Part shown: one piece after another, positions 33,781 through 42,258 of the stretch
Position numbering within the stretch: position 1 is the first letter of the stretch
Layout of the letters: every line of letters begins with the position of its first letter
Assembly (NCBI GenBank): GCA_002389665.1
Contig: DGNO01000002.1
Coordinates: forward strand, 764,683 to 828,682
DNA: 64,000 nucleotides
Source: Rhodobiaceae bacterium UBA4490
GTDB taxonomy: Bacteria > Pseudomonadota > Alphaproteobacteria > Parvibaculales > Parvibaculaceae
Direction of reading: 5' to 3'
Made by a program: the position numbers and the translations under genes
Notes under the pieces: model-generated
Database searches by the model: none
The model's input: the letters and a program-made list of their open reading frames with translations, nothing else
Told to the model about the DNA's origin: nothing

Positions 33781-34755
33781 ATGTCTTATCCCCCTCAGAC
33801 ATCCCCCCCAGCGGCAACCGTGCCCGATCTTTTGATCGGTGCGAAGAAAGCTCCGGCGTCCACCCCCGCTCCCGCCAAAATTCCCTCCGTCACCGGCGTG
33901 GGCCTGAAATCCGATCATTACCGCGACATTCTGGAAGCCGGCCCTGAGGACATGTCCGCCGCCGGCTGGTTTGAAATCCACGCGGAAAATTACATGGGCG
34001 AAGGCGGCGCGCCCCATGCCTATCTCAGCGCCATCCGCGAACGCTTTCCCCTGTCCATTCACGGTGTCGGATTATCGCTTGGTAGCAACGGCCCGCTCGA
34101 TGAAGCGCATCTGAAGCGGCTGAAGGGATTGGTGGAGCGATACCGGCCCGGCCTCATTTCCGAACATCTTGCCTGGTGCAGCGCCGGGGGAACGTTTTTC
34201 AACGATCTTTTTCCCGTGCCGCTTACCCATGAAACGCTCCGGAAAGTCGGCGATCACATCAATCAGACGCAGGATTATCTTTCCCGGCGCATCCTGATCG
34301 AAAATCCCTCGACATACCTCAAGACCGTCGACGATGAGATGAGCGAGCCGGAATTTCTGGAATTCCTGAGCGAGCGCACCGGCTGCGGCATCCTGCTCGA
34401 CCTCAATAATGTCGCCGTCTCCTGCGCCAACAAGGCCGAAAGCACGGCGGATTATCTTGCGCATTTCCCGGGTTCCGAAGTCGGCGAGATTCATCTGGCC
34501 GGTCACAGCATCGATACAGGCCATGATTGGGAGCTGCGTATCGACGATCACGGCAGCCGGGTCAGCGAAGAAGTCTGGGCACTGTTCCAGGCCTTTTGCG
34601 AGCGCTGGGGTCCCCGGCCCACCCTGATCGAATGGGATACGGACGTACCCGCCTTCCCCGTCCTTTTGGAAGAAGCAGGCAAAGCACGCGAGATCATGCA
34701 GAACGCGGCGGCCTTCGGCCCCCTCATGGGAAATTCCCATGCCGTCACTCGCTGA
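33781..34755 (+). CDS. bufB: Multinuclear iron oxidase BufB (DUF692/MNIO family)
   Basis: 324 residues, TIM-barrel MNIO family (MbnB and TglH relatives). Likely iron ligands: His94 in LSIHGVGLSLG, His129 in SEHLAW, Glu174 in ENPSTYL, Asp207 in LLDLNN, His238/His242 in EIHLAGH, and Glu284 in TLIEWD. An N-terminal Pro/Ala-rich extension of about 38 residues precedes the conserved GVGLKSDHYRDILE. It modifies BufA cysteines with the help of BufC. The open frame reaches a TTG at 33751, but ATG 33781 has an upstream GGAG. Confidence 0.93.
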   Translation: MSYPPQTSPPAATVPDLLIGAKKAPASTPAPAKIPSVTGVGLKSDHYRDILEAGPEDMSAAGWFEIHAENYMGEGGAPHAYLSAIRERFPLSIHGVGLSLGSNGPLDEAHLKRLKGLVERYRPGLISEHLAWCSAGGTFFNDLFPVPLTHETLRKVGDHINQTQDYLSRRILIENPSTYLKTVDDEMSEPEFLEFLSERTGCGILLDLNNVAVSCANKAESTADYLAHFPGSEVGEIHLAGHSIDTGHDWELRIDDHGSRVSEEVWALFQAFCERWGPRPTLIEWDTDVPAFPVLLEEAGKAREIMQNAAAFGPLMGNSHAVTR

Positions 34756-35569
34756 TTTTCAGCGCAATTTCGTGCGCGCCCTCCAGTCCTCTCCCAATCA
34801 TTCGCTACGCCGGCGCATGAGCGCGCCGGGCGGTGCGCCGCTGGAGCAGCGCTTCGCCGTTTACCGCAACAATGTCTATCACTCGCTGACCGAGGCCTTG
34901 AGCGCGGCCTTTCCCGTGATCCGCCGTCTGGTGGGCGATGAGTTTTTCAAGATAACGGCGCGCACCTTTCTCGACCGCGAAATGCCGGGCCGCCCGACAC
35001 TGATTGGCTATGGGGAGGGTTTCCCCGAATTTCTGGAAAGCTTCCCGCCCGCCCAGAACCTGGCATATCTCGGCGATGTGGCGCGGCTTGAGCTTACCTA
35101 TCTCAGCGCCTATCACGCCGCCGACGCCGAGGCGCTGAGCGGAGAAGCCTTTGCGCAAATCCCGCCCGAGGCGCTGGAGACGGCGCGGATCACGCTGCAT
35201 CCGGCGCTGCGCCTCATAACCTCGCCCTATCCTGTTTTCGACATCTGGCAAGCCAATCAGGACGGCGCGGCAGCGCCCGATAAACCCATCAAACTTGCCC
35301 ATGCCGGCCAATGCGGGCTCTGCGCCCGACCCACACTGTCCGTTATCCTGAGCATTTTGCCCGAAGGGGAATATGCTTTTTTCAGCGCGCTGAAAGAGAG
35401 AGCGCCGCTTGGCGAGGCGGCAGGAAGCGGCGCAGAGGTGGATCAAGATTTCGATCTTGCCGGCGCGCTTGCCCGCGCTTTTCAGCTCGGCCTTTTCGCC
35501 AAAATCGAAGGGCCCGGCATTCCTCTCTCCTCCCCCCAAGGACGCACCAAGGACCCAGCCAAGGACTAA
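34739..35569 (+). CDS. bufC: Bufferin maturation partner BufC (DUF2063)
   Basis: 276 residues. The N-terminal DUF2063 domain is clear ([76 protein letters not shown]). The rest would recruit the precursor to BufB. The gene overlaps bufB by 17 bases, so the two are coupled, as is normal for the BufB-BufC complex. Cys-rich spot [11 protein letters not shown] near residue 200. Confidence 0.9.
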   Translation: MPSLADFQRNFVRALQSSPNHSLRRRMSAPGGAPLEQRFAVYRNNVYHSLTEALSAAFPVIRRLVGDEFFKITARTFLDREMPGRPTLIGYGEGFPEFLESFPPAQNLAYLGDVARLELTYLSAYHAADAEALSGEAFAQIPPEALETARITLHPALRLITSPYPVFDIWQANQDGAAAPDKPIKLAHAGQCGLCARPTLSVILSILPEGEYAFFSALKERAPLGEAAGSGAEVDQDFDLAGALARAFQLGLFAKIEGPGIPLSSPQGRTKDPAKD

Positions 35570-35574
35570 AACCC

Positions 35575-36045
35575 ATGACCGACACACGCCTCACCCAAGC
35601 CCAGGGAAGCGGCCCCGCCGCTCTCGTCTCCAGCCTGATCGCCCTTGCAGAACGCGTCCCCGCCTCGGTTTACGCGCTTGCCATGCGCGCCGCGATCGCC
35701 TCCGTGTTCTTCCTCTCCGGCCGCACCAAGGTGGAAGGGTTTCTCACGCTGAAGTCGAGCACGTTTTATCTCTTCGAACATGAATATGCGCTGCCGGTGA
35801 TCTCTTCCTCGCTTGCCGCGCATCTAGCGACCTATGCCGAGCACCTCTTCCCAGCTCTGCTGGTGATCGGCCTTGCCAGCCGCTTTTCCGCCGCCGCGCT
35901 CCTTACCATGACGCTGGTCATTCAGATTTTCGTTTATCCGGGCGCCTGGTCCACGCACCTCCTCTGGGCCTCGATCCTGCTTTACCTCATCGCCCGCGGC
36001 CCCGGCGCACTCTCGCTCGATCATGCGATTGCCCGGCGCATGTGA
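35575..36045 (+). CDS. DoxX family membrane protein of the bufferin operon
   Basis: 156 residues with four membrane helices ([61 protein letters not shown]). The start at 35575 is five bases after the bufC stop. DoxX proteins are frequently the last gene in buf operons; their role in bufferin export or redox chemistry is unproven. Confidence 0.88.
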   Translation: MTDTRLTQAQGSGPAALVSSLIALAERVPASVYALAMRAAIASVFFLSGRTKVEGFLTLKSSTFYLFEHEYALPVISSSLAAHLATYAEHLFPALLVIGLASRFSAAALLTMTLVIQIFVYPGAWSTHLLWASILLYLIARGPGALSLDHAIARRM

Positions 36046-36169
36046 TCGCCCGGCGCCTATGATCGCCCTGCATTTGGACGGCGCTTGAGACTCCCACAAG
36101 CGCCGCAGCGCCTCTTCCTGCCAGATTTAGCCCCAGGCCGGAAGAGGCGCGCCCTTGCAGGAAAATCCC

Positions 36170-36841
36170 TCAGCTTCCACCCGCAAAGCGGGCTTTGAAC
36201 TCAATCTCCAAGATGCAACTTTGCGGCGAAAGTCCGCTGCCTTCCGCAGGCGCCGCATAATAATCCCCCTCCAGCGCCACATGAGCGCGCGCAGGTTCAG
36301 GATAAGGCGCGCGGTAAGCGGCGATATCGTTCGTGACGGCCGGCCTGATATCGATAGGCCACTGAACTGCGCTCTCATCGAGATAGTATCGCCCGCCAAG
36401 AGGCGTTTCATGCCAATGGGACGCGGGCGGCCGTTCGGCTTCGAAAGGATCGCTCATCCGGCCATAGGTCATTTCAAGCGCGGCAAGCACAGCGCTAAAG
36501 CCTTGCGCGCAGGCGGAAGGCGCCTTGCCGCCCGCCACATGCTTCAAACTGAGAACGCCAAGCCGCCCGCCCGGCGCGAAAATCGCCACCGGCTCGAACA
36601 TCCTGCCTGCTACCTCCGCCCGCTCATCGCTTAAAAGCCAGCAGCTCTTTTCCGGAAGCTGCGCCTTGCATTCCTTAACGCTTGCCGCCCTCCAGCTTAC
36701 GCCGGGAGAGGCGGCGAGCGTTTCTTCCAGTTCCATGCCAGGCGTAAGCCCCCGCCAACCGGGCCCCTCAGCCCGCACGCTGCCCGCCGCGCAGAACAGC
36801 GCCAGAACCGCCGCAAACGCACCTTTCGCAATCTCCTTCAT
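36170..36841 (-). CDS. Hypothetical secreted protein, paralogue of 42259-42858
   Basis: 223 residues with a signal peptide (GAFAAVLALFCAAGSVRA). The mature start GWRGLTPGMELEETLAASPGVSW and the end SGLSPQSCILEIEFKA recall the protein at 42259-42858, which reads GWDAYRFGMTLEEAAAVPGLSF and AQTCEITISYEG. Four cysteines (KECKAQ, KSCWLL, SACAQG, QSCILEIEF) may form disulfides. No catalytic motif visible; a periplasmic or surface role is likely. Its start overlaps the stop of the upstream membrane protein by four bases. Confidence 0.75.
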   Translation of the reverse strand: MKEIAKGAFAAVLALFCAAGSVRAEGPGWRGLTPGMELEETLAASPGVSWRAASVKECKAQLPEKSCWLLSDERAEVAGRMFEPVAIFAPGGRLGVLSLKHVAGGKAPSACAQGFSAVLAALEMTYGRMSDPFEAERPPASHWHETPLGGRYYLDESAVQWPIDIRPAVTNDIAAYRAPYPEPARAHVALEGDYYAAPAEGSGLSPQSCILEIEFKARFAGGS

Positions 36842-37224
36842 GAGGGTCCCGCATAGCGGTTGAGGACCCAGCGGTACCCAAGCCCGATGAGCAGGCAGGG
36901 AAGAGAGAAAGGCAGCGCCACCATGAAAAGCCCGATGGCGAGCATCGGCAGGTTGAAGGGCGAGAGCACATTGATCGCGAGAAACGCGCTGATGAGCGGG
37001 GCAAGCGCCCCGGCGGCACCGGCGCGCGCGAAAGAGACGGGCGGGCGCATCAGGGCCCAGGAGATAAATCCGCCGAAAAAGGCAGACAGCGCGAGAAAGG
37101 CGGGAAAGTCGAACATATCCGGCGTCCCGATGCCCATATCCGCGCTTGCCGCGAGCATAAGCAACCCGGCGGTCAGCGCCCCTATAAGCCCGAAGCCGAG
37201 CGCGTGGAGATACCGTTCATCCAT
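36838..37224 (-). CDS. Hypothetical four-helix membrane protein
   Basis: 128 residues, with membrane segments at about 7-25, 39-60, 67-88 and 92-115. There is no recognised family. Start chosen at MDERYLHALGFGLIGAL, the beginning of the hydrophobic core; a long upstream extension of the frame is the antisense of the response regulator gene and is rejected. First gene of a two-gene unit with the secreted protein. Confidence 0.7.
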   Translation of the reverse strand: MDERYLHALGFGLIGALTAGLLMLAASADMGIGTPDMFDFPAFLALSAFFGGFISWALMRPPVSFARAGAAGALAPLISAFLAINVLSPFNLPMLAIGLFMVALPFSLPCLLIGLGYRWVLNRYAGPS

Positions 37225-37290
37225 GGCGGCCCCTTTCACTCCTGCACCTTTTAGCCAAGGCCGAGACTGGGATGGCATTTTACACCCGGC

Positions 37291-37311
37291 AACTAGTACA
37301 ATTGCCGTAAT
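37291..37311 (+). promoter_or_regulatory. Regulon motif copy 1 (upstream of the LuxR-type regulator)
   Basis: Sequence ACTAGTACAATTGCCGTAAT (37292-37311). It is 54 bases before the GTG start at 37366. It shares 16-18 of 21 positions with copies 2 and 3 and fewer with copy 4. Position in front of the regulator gene suggests autoregulation. Confidence 0.6.
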
Positions 37312-37365
37312 ATGAACGCGGCGCATTCGCTGGCAGATTTGGGGCAACGCAACCTGGAGAGTAAA

Positions 37366-37983
37366 GTGCGCAGCGGCCGCATCATTATTGCAGATGACCA
37401 TCCGGTGTTCCGGGATGGCTTGAGACGGATCGTGCAAAAAGCCTGTCCGTCGGCCGAGATCGTCGAGGCGGATACGTTCGAAGGCGTCGAGGAACTTGCC
37501 GAAGGGGGCGAGAGCGCGCCGGACACCTTCGTGCTCGATCTCTCCTTTCCCGGTTTCGAGCAGGCCGCCTCGATCAGCAAATTGCGCCGCGCCTATCAGC
37601 AATCCTCCATCATCATCGTTTCCATGAGCGATGATCCGGCAACGATCGAGACGGTCATGGCGGCAGGCGCCGACGGCTTTATCGGCAAGGCGGTGCTGCC
37701 CGGGGAAATCGGCGAGGCGATCAAAGCCATTCAGGAAGGCGAGATCATCGTCAAACGGGTTTCCGACGGCCCGGCGCAGCGCGAGGACCCGTTTGCCCAT
37801 TTGCCGCCCCGCCAGCTCGAAGTGCTGCGCTTCATCGCGCAAGGCAAGTCCAACAAGGAAATTGCCCGCGAGCTCGACATTTCTCCCTTTACGGTCAGGG
37901 TGCACGTCTCCGCGCTTTTGCGCGCGCTCAACGTCTCCTCCCGCGCAGCAGCGGCAGCCCTCGCTGCCGAAGCCGGGTACTAA
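37366..37983 (+). CDS. LuxR/NarL-family response regulator
   Basis: About 205 residues. GTG at 37366 has TGGAGA six bases before it, and the receiver domain begins right after ([19 protein letters not shown]). Phospho-acceptor Asp in FVLDLSFPG, and the conserved Lys in FIGKAVLPG. The C-terminal HTH reads [45 protein letters not shown]. An ATG at 37312 is in frame but overlaps the regulatory motif. Converges on the hybrid kinase with five bases between stops, so they form a cognate pair. Likely activator of the four-site regulon. Confidence 0.88.
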   Translation: MRSGRIIIADDHPVFRDGLRRIVQKACPSAEIVEADTFEGVEELAEGGESAPDTFVLDLSFPGFEQAASISKLRRAYQQSSIIIVSMSDDPATIETVMAAGADGFIGKAVLPGEIGEAIKAIQEGEIIVKRVSDGPAQREDPFAHLPPRQLEVLRFIAQGKSNKEIARELDISPFTVRVHVSALLRALNVSSRAAAAALAAEAGY

Positions 37984-37988
37984 GCGCG

Positions 37989-39842
37989 CTACTGGGCGGC
38001 CGTGCGGCCTGCCTCCATCATCAGCTTTTGCGCCGTGATCGTGGAGCGCAGCTGCGCCGGGCGCACGGGTTTGGCAATCACCGGCACCGCGTCATCGCCA
38101 AGCTGCTTGCGCACTTCTTCCTCGCCATGGCCGGTGATGATGACGGCGGGAATATCCGCCCCTTCCAAAGCGCGGATATCTTTCAGGCACTGCGCCGCCG
38201 TATAATCGCCGCCAAGATCGAAATCCGTCACGATAAGATCGCAGCCGGTTCTCTCCTCCGGCAGGCGCGAGGCTTCCGAAACCACGCAGCCCCATTTTGC
38301 AAGCAGCATGGCGGTTGCCGCGAGCACGCTTTCATCATCATCGATCAGCAGGATATGAAGCCCCCGCAAAGGATGCGCCGGCAAAGCCGGGCCCTGGCGC
38401 GGCCCGGCGCCGCGCGCACCGGCCAGGGCGAGCCCGTCGATCATGACGCGTGTGCCCTGCCCGCGCACGGAGCGCACCTTCACCTCAAGGCCTTGTAGCG
38501 CGGCAAGGCGGCGGACGATGGAAAGCCCGAGCCCCAGCCCTTCCTGCGCCCGCTGGGCCGGCTCGTCGACGCGGTAGAACTCATCGAAAATCTTGGCGAC
38601 ATCCGCTTGAGGAATGCCGGGGCCCTGATCGCAGATTTCAACGCTCAAGCGGCCGCCCCGCCGCCGGCAGCCGATCAGCACCTTGCTGCCGGGCGCATAT
38701 TTGATCGCGTTGGAAACGATATTCTGCACCATCGTGGCGAGCAGCGCCGGGTCCACGCTGACCCAAAGATCGCAGGGCACACGGGTAAGGCGAATGCCTG
38801 CATGACCGGCAAGCTGCGCATTCTGCCGCGCCACATCTTCCAGAACCTCGCCGATCGCGACGGGCACGAGCTTCGCCTCCACCTTGCCGACATCAAGCGC
38901 GGCAATATCGAGCAGCGAACGGAAAAGCCCTGAAACACTGTGCAGCGAGCGGTCGATATTATCGACCATTTGCTGTTCTTCCGCGCCGAGCCCGGCATCG
39001 CGCAGGCAGGCGGTGAAAAGGCTGATCGCGTGAATGGGCTGGCGCAAATCATGGCTTGCCTGCGCCAGGAAACGGGATTTCGAGAGGTTCGCCTCTTCCG
39101 CATCCCGGCGCGCGAGATCAAGCTCGCGGGTGATTTCCGTCATCTCCACCAATTGCCTGTCAAGACGGCGGGTCAGTTCCACATTGGAAAGCAGAAAATC
39201 GTTCATCCGCACGGAAAGGATGGTCAGGATCAGCGCATAAAGAACGATGAGCGAGGCATTCACCGCGGAAGGCGGGAAATTGGCATGCATGAAATGCGCG
39301 CCCGCCAGAAGCGGAATGGAGGTCCACAGGCTGATGAAACAGGAGCGCAGCATCGCATGCTGGGAGGAGACGGCGCCGAGCGCCGTGCCGCCCAGCGCCA
39401 GCGTATAAATGAGCAGCACCTGAAAAGAGCCTTGCGCGGCGCCGAAGGCCCCACCGCCCCAGAACAGCCCGACCAGCGCCGTGAGCGCGCTATGGGCCCA
39501 GCCCGCTTTCAGCGCCAAGGGTAAAGGCACCGGCTGGCGGCTGACATAGACCCGGCAGAGCGCAGCAAGACTTGCGGAAAGCACCGCCATGCCCGCGCCC
39601 CAGAACAGCACCCAGGGCGCATAATCGAAACTATACGCCAGAAAGAAGCTTGTCAGCGCGATGACGCCCATATGCACGACCCAGCCCTGGAAGCCGAGAT
39701 CGAATAGATAATCGAGCTGCCATTTCTCGACCGAGGCAATGCGCCGGCGCGCCTCGCGCAGCCGGTCTTTCGTGCTTTGTGCGCTCACGTTCTCATCCCC
39801 AAAACGTGCCTCAAGTCTGCCTGCGGCAAGGCCGGGGCTCAA
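37989..39842 (-). CDS. Hybrid sensor histidine kinase with receiver domain
   Basis: 617 residues from the TTG at 39842; a GTG at 39788 with GGGGA upstream is an alternative. Six membrane helices occupy about 54-215. A short linker coiled coil leads to the dimerisation/phospho-acceptor domain (SKSRFLAQASHDLRQPIHAIS, His264), the ATPase lobe (NAIKYAPGSKVLI, DQGPGIP, GLGLGLSIVRRL) and a C-terminal receiver (LIDDDESVLAA at 499-510, Asp540 in IVTDFDLGG). The architecture resembles kinases that partner with LuxR-type regulators in alcohol- or quinoprotein-sensing circuits. The signal is unknown. Confidence 0.88.
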   Translation of the reverse strand: MSPGLAAGRLEARFGDENVSAQSTKDRLREARRRIASVEKWQLDYLFDLGFQGWVVHMGVIALTSFFLAYSFDYAPWVLFWGAGMAVLSASLAALCRVYVSRQPVPLPLALKAGWAHSALTALVGLFWGGGAFGAAQGSFQVLLIYTLALGGTALGAVSSQHAMLRSCFISLWTSIPLLAGAHFMHANFPPSAVNASLIVLYALILTILSVRMNDFLLSNVELTRRLDRQLVEMTEITRELDLARRDAEEANLSKSRFLAQASHDLRQPIHAISLFTACLRDAGLGAEEQQMVDNIDRSLHSVSGLFRSLLDIAALDVGKVEAKLVPVAIGEVLEDVARQNAQLAGHAGIRLTRVPCDLWVSVDPALLATMVQNIVSNAIKYAPGSKVLIGCRRRGGRLSVEICDQGPGIPQADVAKIFDEFYRVDEPAQRAQEGLGLGLSIVRRLAALQGLEVKVRSVRGQGTRVMIDGLALAGARGAGPRQGPALPAHPLRGLHILLIDDDESVLAATAMLLAKWGCVVSEASRLPEERTGCDLIVTDFDLGGDYTAAQCLKDIRALEGADIPAVIITGHGEEEVRKQLGDDAVPVIAKPVRPAQLRSTITAQKLMMEAGRTAAQ

Positions 39843-39889
39843 GAAACATTCGCCCGCATCGTTAAGGCGCGTTTGGCCTGCAGGCGCTG

Positions 39890-40393
39890 CTAGGGAGAAA
39901 GACAGGCTTTGAGATTGCCGATCGCCTCATCCGCGCCGTCGAGCGAGAAGCGCGCCGCCACGTCCCCGCGGTAAATCACCTGAAGCCGTTTCCCCTGCCG
40001 CATTTTTTCCACGTAAAAAACAGGCGGCATGGCGCTGCTGAGGCAGCCATGTTCGCCGCCGAAACATTCGAAGCTCTGATCGAAGAGCGCCTCATCCACC
40101 GCAAGCTGCATGAGAAGGGGGCCGGCAAGCTCCGGCGGCGCCTCGCTTTGCACGGGATCGGGGAAAAGCCCGAAAGCCGGCCCGCCGCCATTGCCACATT
40201 CCACCTCGAACCGCTGACCCGCATCGTTTTGCGTATAGGCGATACCTTCAAGGCCGGGGCGCGACTCATAGATCCAGGCGCCGCTCTCAACGATGCGCGC
40301 TTCTTCCGGCACGCAGGCAAAAAGCCCGCCGCTTGCCAGCACCAGGAAACCCCGCAAAACCGCCTTGCCCGTCACTCTCATCATCGCACCCAT
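39890..40393 (-). CDS. Putative lipoprotein or secreted protein, regulon member
   Basis: 167 residues. The signal sequence ends in GGLFACVPEE, a lipobox-like LFAC with Cys27. The mature part contains the paired cysteines ECFGGEHGCLSS and single ones in VECGNGG and NLKACLS. I do not recognise a family. Upstream motif copy 2 (40445-40465) is oriented towards it and lies 51 bases from the ATG. Several in-frame ATGs exist in the first five codons. Its stop lies 47 bases from the HK gene start (39842). Confidence 0.75.
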   Translation of the reverse strand: MGAMMRVTGKAVLRGFLVLASGGLFACVPEEARIVESGAWIYESRPGLEGIAYTQNDAGQRFEVECGNGGGPAFGLFPDPVQSEAPPELAGPLLMQLAVDEALFDQSFECFGGEHGCLSSAMPPVFYVEKMRQGKRLQVIYRGDVAARFSLDGADEAIGNLKACLSP

Positions 40394-40444
40394 CGCCGCA
40401 CCGGCCTTTCAGCGCAAGCTTGCCCGGGAGGACGCACAAAGGCG

Positions 40445-40465
40445 ATTACGCCAAATGTGCTAGTC
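40445..40465 (-). promoter_or_regulatory. Regulon motif copy 2
   Basis: Read on the minus strand: ACTAGCACATTTGGCGTAAT, 51 bases before the start at 40393. Matches copy 1 at 17 of 21 positions. Confidence 0.55.
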
Positions 40466-40560
40466 GTCCTGCAGCCGGCACCGGCTCAGCGCCATAGGAT
40501 AAAAAACACCTTCAAATCCGCCCGGACCGCCCACGAAAAACCCTACTTTTTGGCGGTTTT

Positions 40561-40594
40561 TTGCAGATGCTCCTTATTGATTTGCAGATGATCC
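40561..40594. promoter_or_regulatory. Direct repeat TTGCAGATG(C/A)TCC
   Basis: TTGCAGATGCTCC (40561-40573) and TTGCAGATGATCC (40582-40594) differ at one of 13 bases and are 21 bases apart, two turns of the helix. Lies in the 329-base intergenic region between the lipoprotein and the DUF4142 gene, about 130-160 bases before the latter. No protein-coding gene is seen in the rest of that region. Confidence 0.4.
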
Positions 40595-40722
40595 GGGAGC
40601 GCGCCCGCTCAATTGATTACTTCTCCCGCCCCGCCCAATCTCCTCCCCGTCGACGGATGCAGCAATCCCTTCAGGTCCTGCCGATCCGACAGACATGAAA
40701 CGAACCGGGAAAGGAACTCTCC

Positions 40723-41250
40723 GTGATTAACAAGAAAACCTGTGCGGCTGCCCTCGTGGCCTTCACCTTCTCCATGCCGGCTGTTGCCGAAGAGCCGATG
40801 AACGATCTGGAAATCGCACACACCGCCTATACGGCCGGTCAGATCGACATCCGCTATGCGCATCTGGCGCTGGCCCTCTCGCAGAACGAAGACGTGCGCG
40901 CCTTCGCCGCCACGATGGTCCGCGACCACACAGCTGTGAACGACGCTGCCGGCGCGCTCATCACCGAGCTCAACGTGACGCCCCAGGATAATGCCCTCAG
41001 CCAGGCGCTGGTGAAAGGTGCTGGCGAGAAAGTCGAAGAGCTGACCGGCCTGCGCGGCAAAGCCTTCGACTGTGCTTACGCAACGAACGAGCTCGGCTAC
41101 CACCAGGTCGTCAACCAGACCGTGGAAGGCAAGTTCATTCCGAACACCACCGTCGAGCCGCTCAAAGACCTGCTGACGGACGCGCTTGCCACGTTCAAAC
41201 AGCATGAAAAACATGCTGAAAACATGGTCAGCGGCCTGAAGTGCTCGTAA
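40723..41250 (+). CDS. DUF4142 family secreted protein
   Basis: 175 residues. Signal peptide (KKTCAAALVAFTFSMPAVA), then the four-helix DUF4142 domain: IDIRYAHLALALSQNEDVRAFAATMVRDHTAVNDAAGALITELNV, ferritin-like in pattern with H/E/D in helices. In homologues the domain has been called PF13628. Two cysteines near the ends (DCAYAT and LKCS). It overlaps the cupredoxin start by 10 bases. Translation follows GGAAAGGAACTCTCC. Probable periplasmic role in envelope or copper stress. Confidence 0.87.
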   Translation: MINKKTCAAALVAFTFSMPAVAEEPMNDLEIAHTAYTAGQIDIRYAHLALALSQNEDVRAFAATMVRDHTAVNDAAGALITELNVTPQDNALSQALVKGAGEKVEELTGLRGKAFDCAYATNELGYHQVVNQTVEGKFIPNTTVEPLKDLLTDALATFKQHEKHAENMVSGLKCS

Positions 41251-41597
41251 AGCGCACATATACCCGCAGGCAGGCCGGCGCCCTTCTGGGTGCCGGCTTC
41301 GCCGCGCTTTTCCTCTCCGGTGCCCCGCGCGCCGGCGAAGCGCCGCGCACCCACAAGATCGATATAAGGAAGTTCAAATTCGCGCCCGCCGCGCTGATCA
41401 TCAAAGCCGGCGACAGCGTGGAATGGACCAACCACGATATCGCCCCCCACACCGCCACCGATGAGGAAGGCGACTGGGACACAGGCACGCTCTCCCGCAG
41501 CCAAAGCGCCACCCTCACCTTCAAGACGCCCGGCACCTACAGCTATTTCTGCGCCTTCCACCCGCAAATGACGGCCACGCTTACCGTCGAGGCGTGA
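41241..41597 (+). CDS. Cupredoxin (plastocyanin/amicyanin-like, type 1 copper)
   Basis: 118 residues from a GTG inside the DUF4142 gene. N-terminal RRQAGALLGAGFAALFLSG is Tat-like. The copper site is seen as His in HDIAPHTATD, then Cys, His and Met in YSYFCAFHPQMTATLTV. It transfers electrons or holds copper in the periplasm. The overlap with DUF4142 implies coupled translation. The bufferin operon and a cupredoxin in one window fit a copper-handling theme, but no copper regulator is nearby. Confidence 0.88.
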   Translation: MLVKRTYTRRQAGALLGAGFAALFLSGAPRAGEAPRTHKIDIRKFKFAPAALIIKAGDSVEWTNHDIAPHTATDEEGDWDTGTLSRSQSATLTFKTPGTYSYFCAFHPQMTATLTVEA

Positions 41598-41618
41598 GAT
41601 TAGTGCATCTGTCTTAAT
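41598..41618 (+). promoter_or_regulatory. Regulon motif copy 4
   Basis: ATTAGTGCATCTGTCTTAAT (41599-41618), the most divergent copy, located directly after the cupredoxin stop and 54 bases before the ATG at 41673. It keeps the TAG, CA, TG, C and TAA positions shared by all copies. Confidence 0.45.
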
Positions 41619-41672
41619 TCCCTGACGTCTGAAAGCAGACCAAGCTGGCCTCTGAAACGATGAAAGAGGCAG

Positions 41673-42251
41673 ATGATGAGACGGATCCTTGCCCTTGCCG
41701 CGCTCCTTACAGCGCTCCCCTTAGCATTCAGCGCTGCCGAGGCCGCGAACCTTTCCGGCACCTATCTGATGTTCGGCGATCTGGACGGCAGATGCGCCAA
41801 TGAAAACTGGAACCGGCAGGGCTTTGCCCGCGCTTGCGCCGGCGTCAATCTGCGCGTCCAGCGTTCCGGTTCAGCCTGGGTGGGTAAGGTCGTTCACGCA
41901 CCGCCGCGCGGGCCAGCGGGCTATCAGAACCGCGGCATGGGCTGGATGGCCTTCAACGTGAGACCGAACATGTCCGGCCCCTCTTCATGCATGGCGGGGG
42001 GTCAGTCCGCCGCGCTGCTTTATGGCAGTGTCTTCGATCAGGTAAGCGGCGTGATGAAAGCGGGGTATATTCTCGCCGTGCCGCGCAGCACCACCTACGG
42101 TGCGGGCGCCGATATGGAGATCTATTTCCTGCCGGGTGTGAGCGACCCCGTTCTGCCGGGCGGTCAATGCAACAACCGCGCAACTTACGGCAAAGACCGC
42201 TTCACCAAACTGACACCGGATACGGGGCCGATGCCCTGGCACGGCAACTAG
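41673..42251 (+). CDS. Hypothetical secreted protein, regulon member
   Basis: 192 residues with signal peptide (LALAALLTALPLAFSAAEA). Mature domain begins NLSGTYLMFGDLDGRCANENWNRQGFARACAGVNLRV, with aromatic and glycine repeats and cysteines that could pair (RCANENW/ACAGV, SSCMAGG/GQCNNRA). I do not recognise a family. Its stop lies 8 bases from the convergent end of the 42259-42858 gene. Preceded by motif copy 4. Confidence 0.72.
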   Translation: MMRRILALAALLTALPLAFSAAEAANLSGTYLMFGDLDGRCANENWNRQGFARACAGVNLRVQRSGSAWVGKVVHAPPRGPAGYQNRGMGWMAFNVRPNMSGPSSCMAGGQSAALLYGSVFDQVSGVMKAGYILAVPRSTTYGAGADMEIYFLPGVSDPVLPGGQCNNRATYGKDRFTKLTPDTGPMPWHGN

Positions 42252-42258
42252 GACGACG

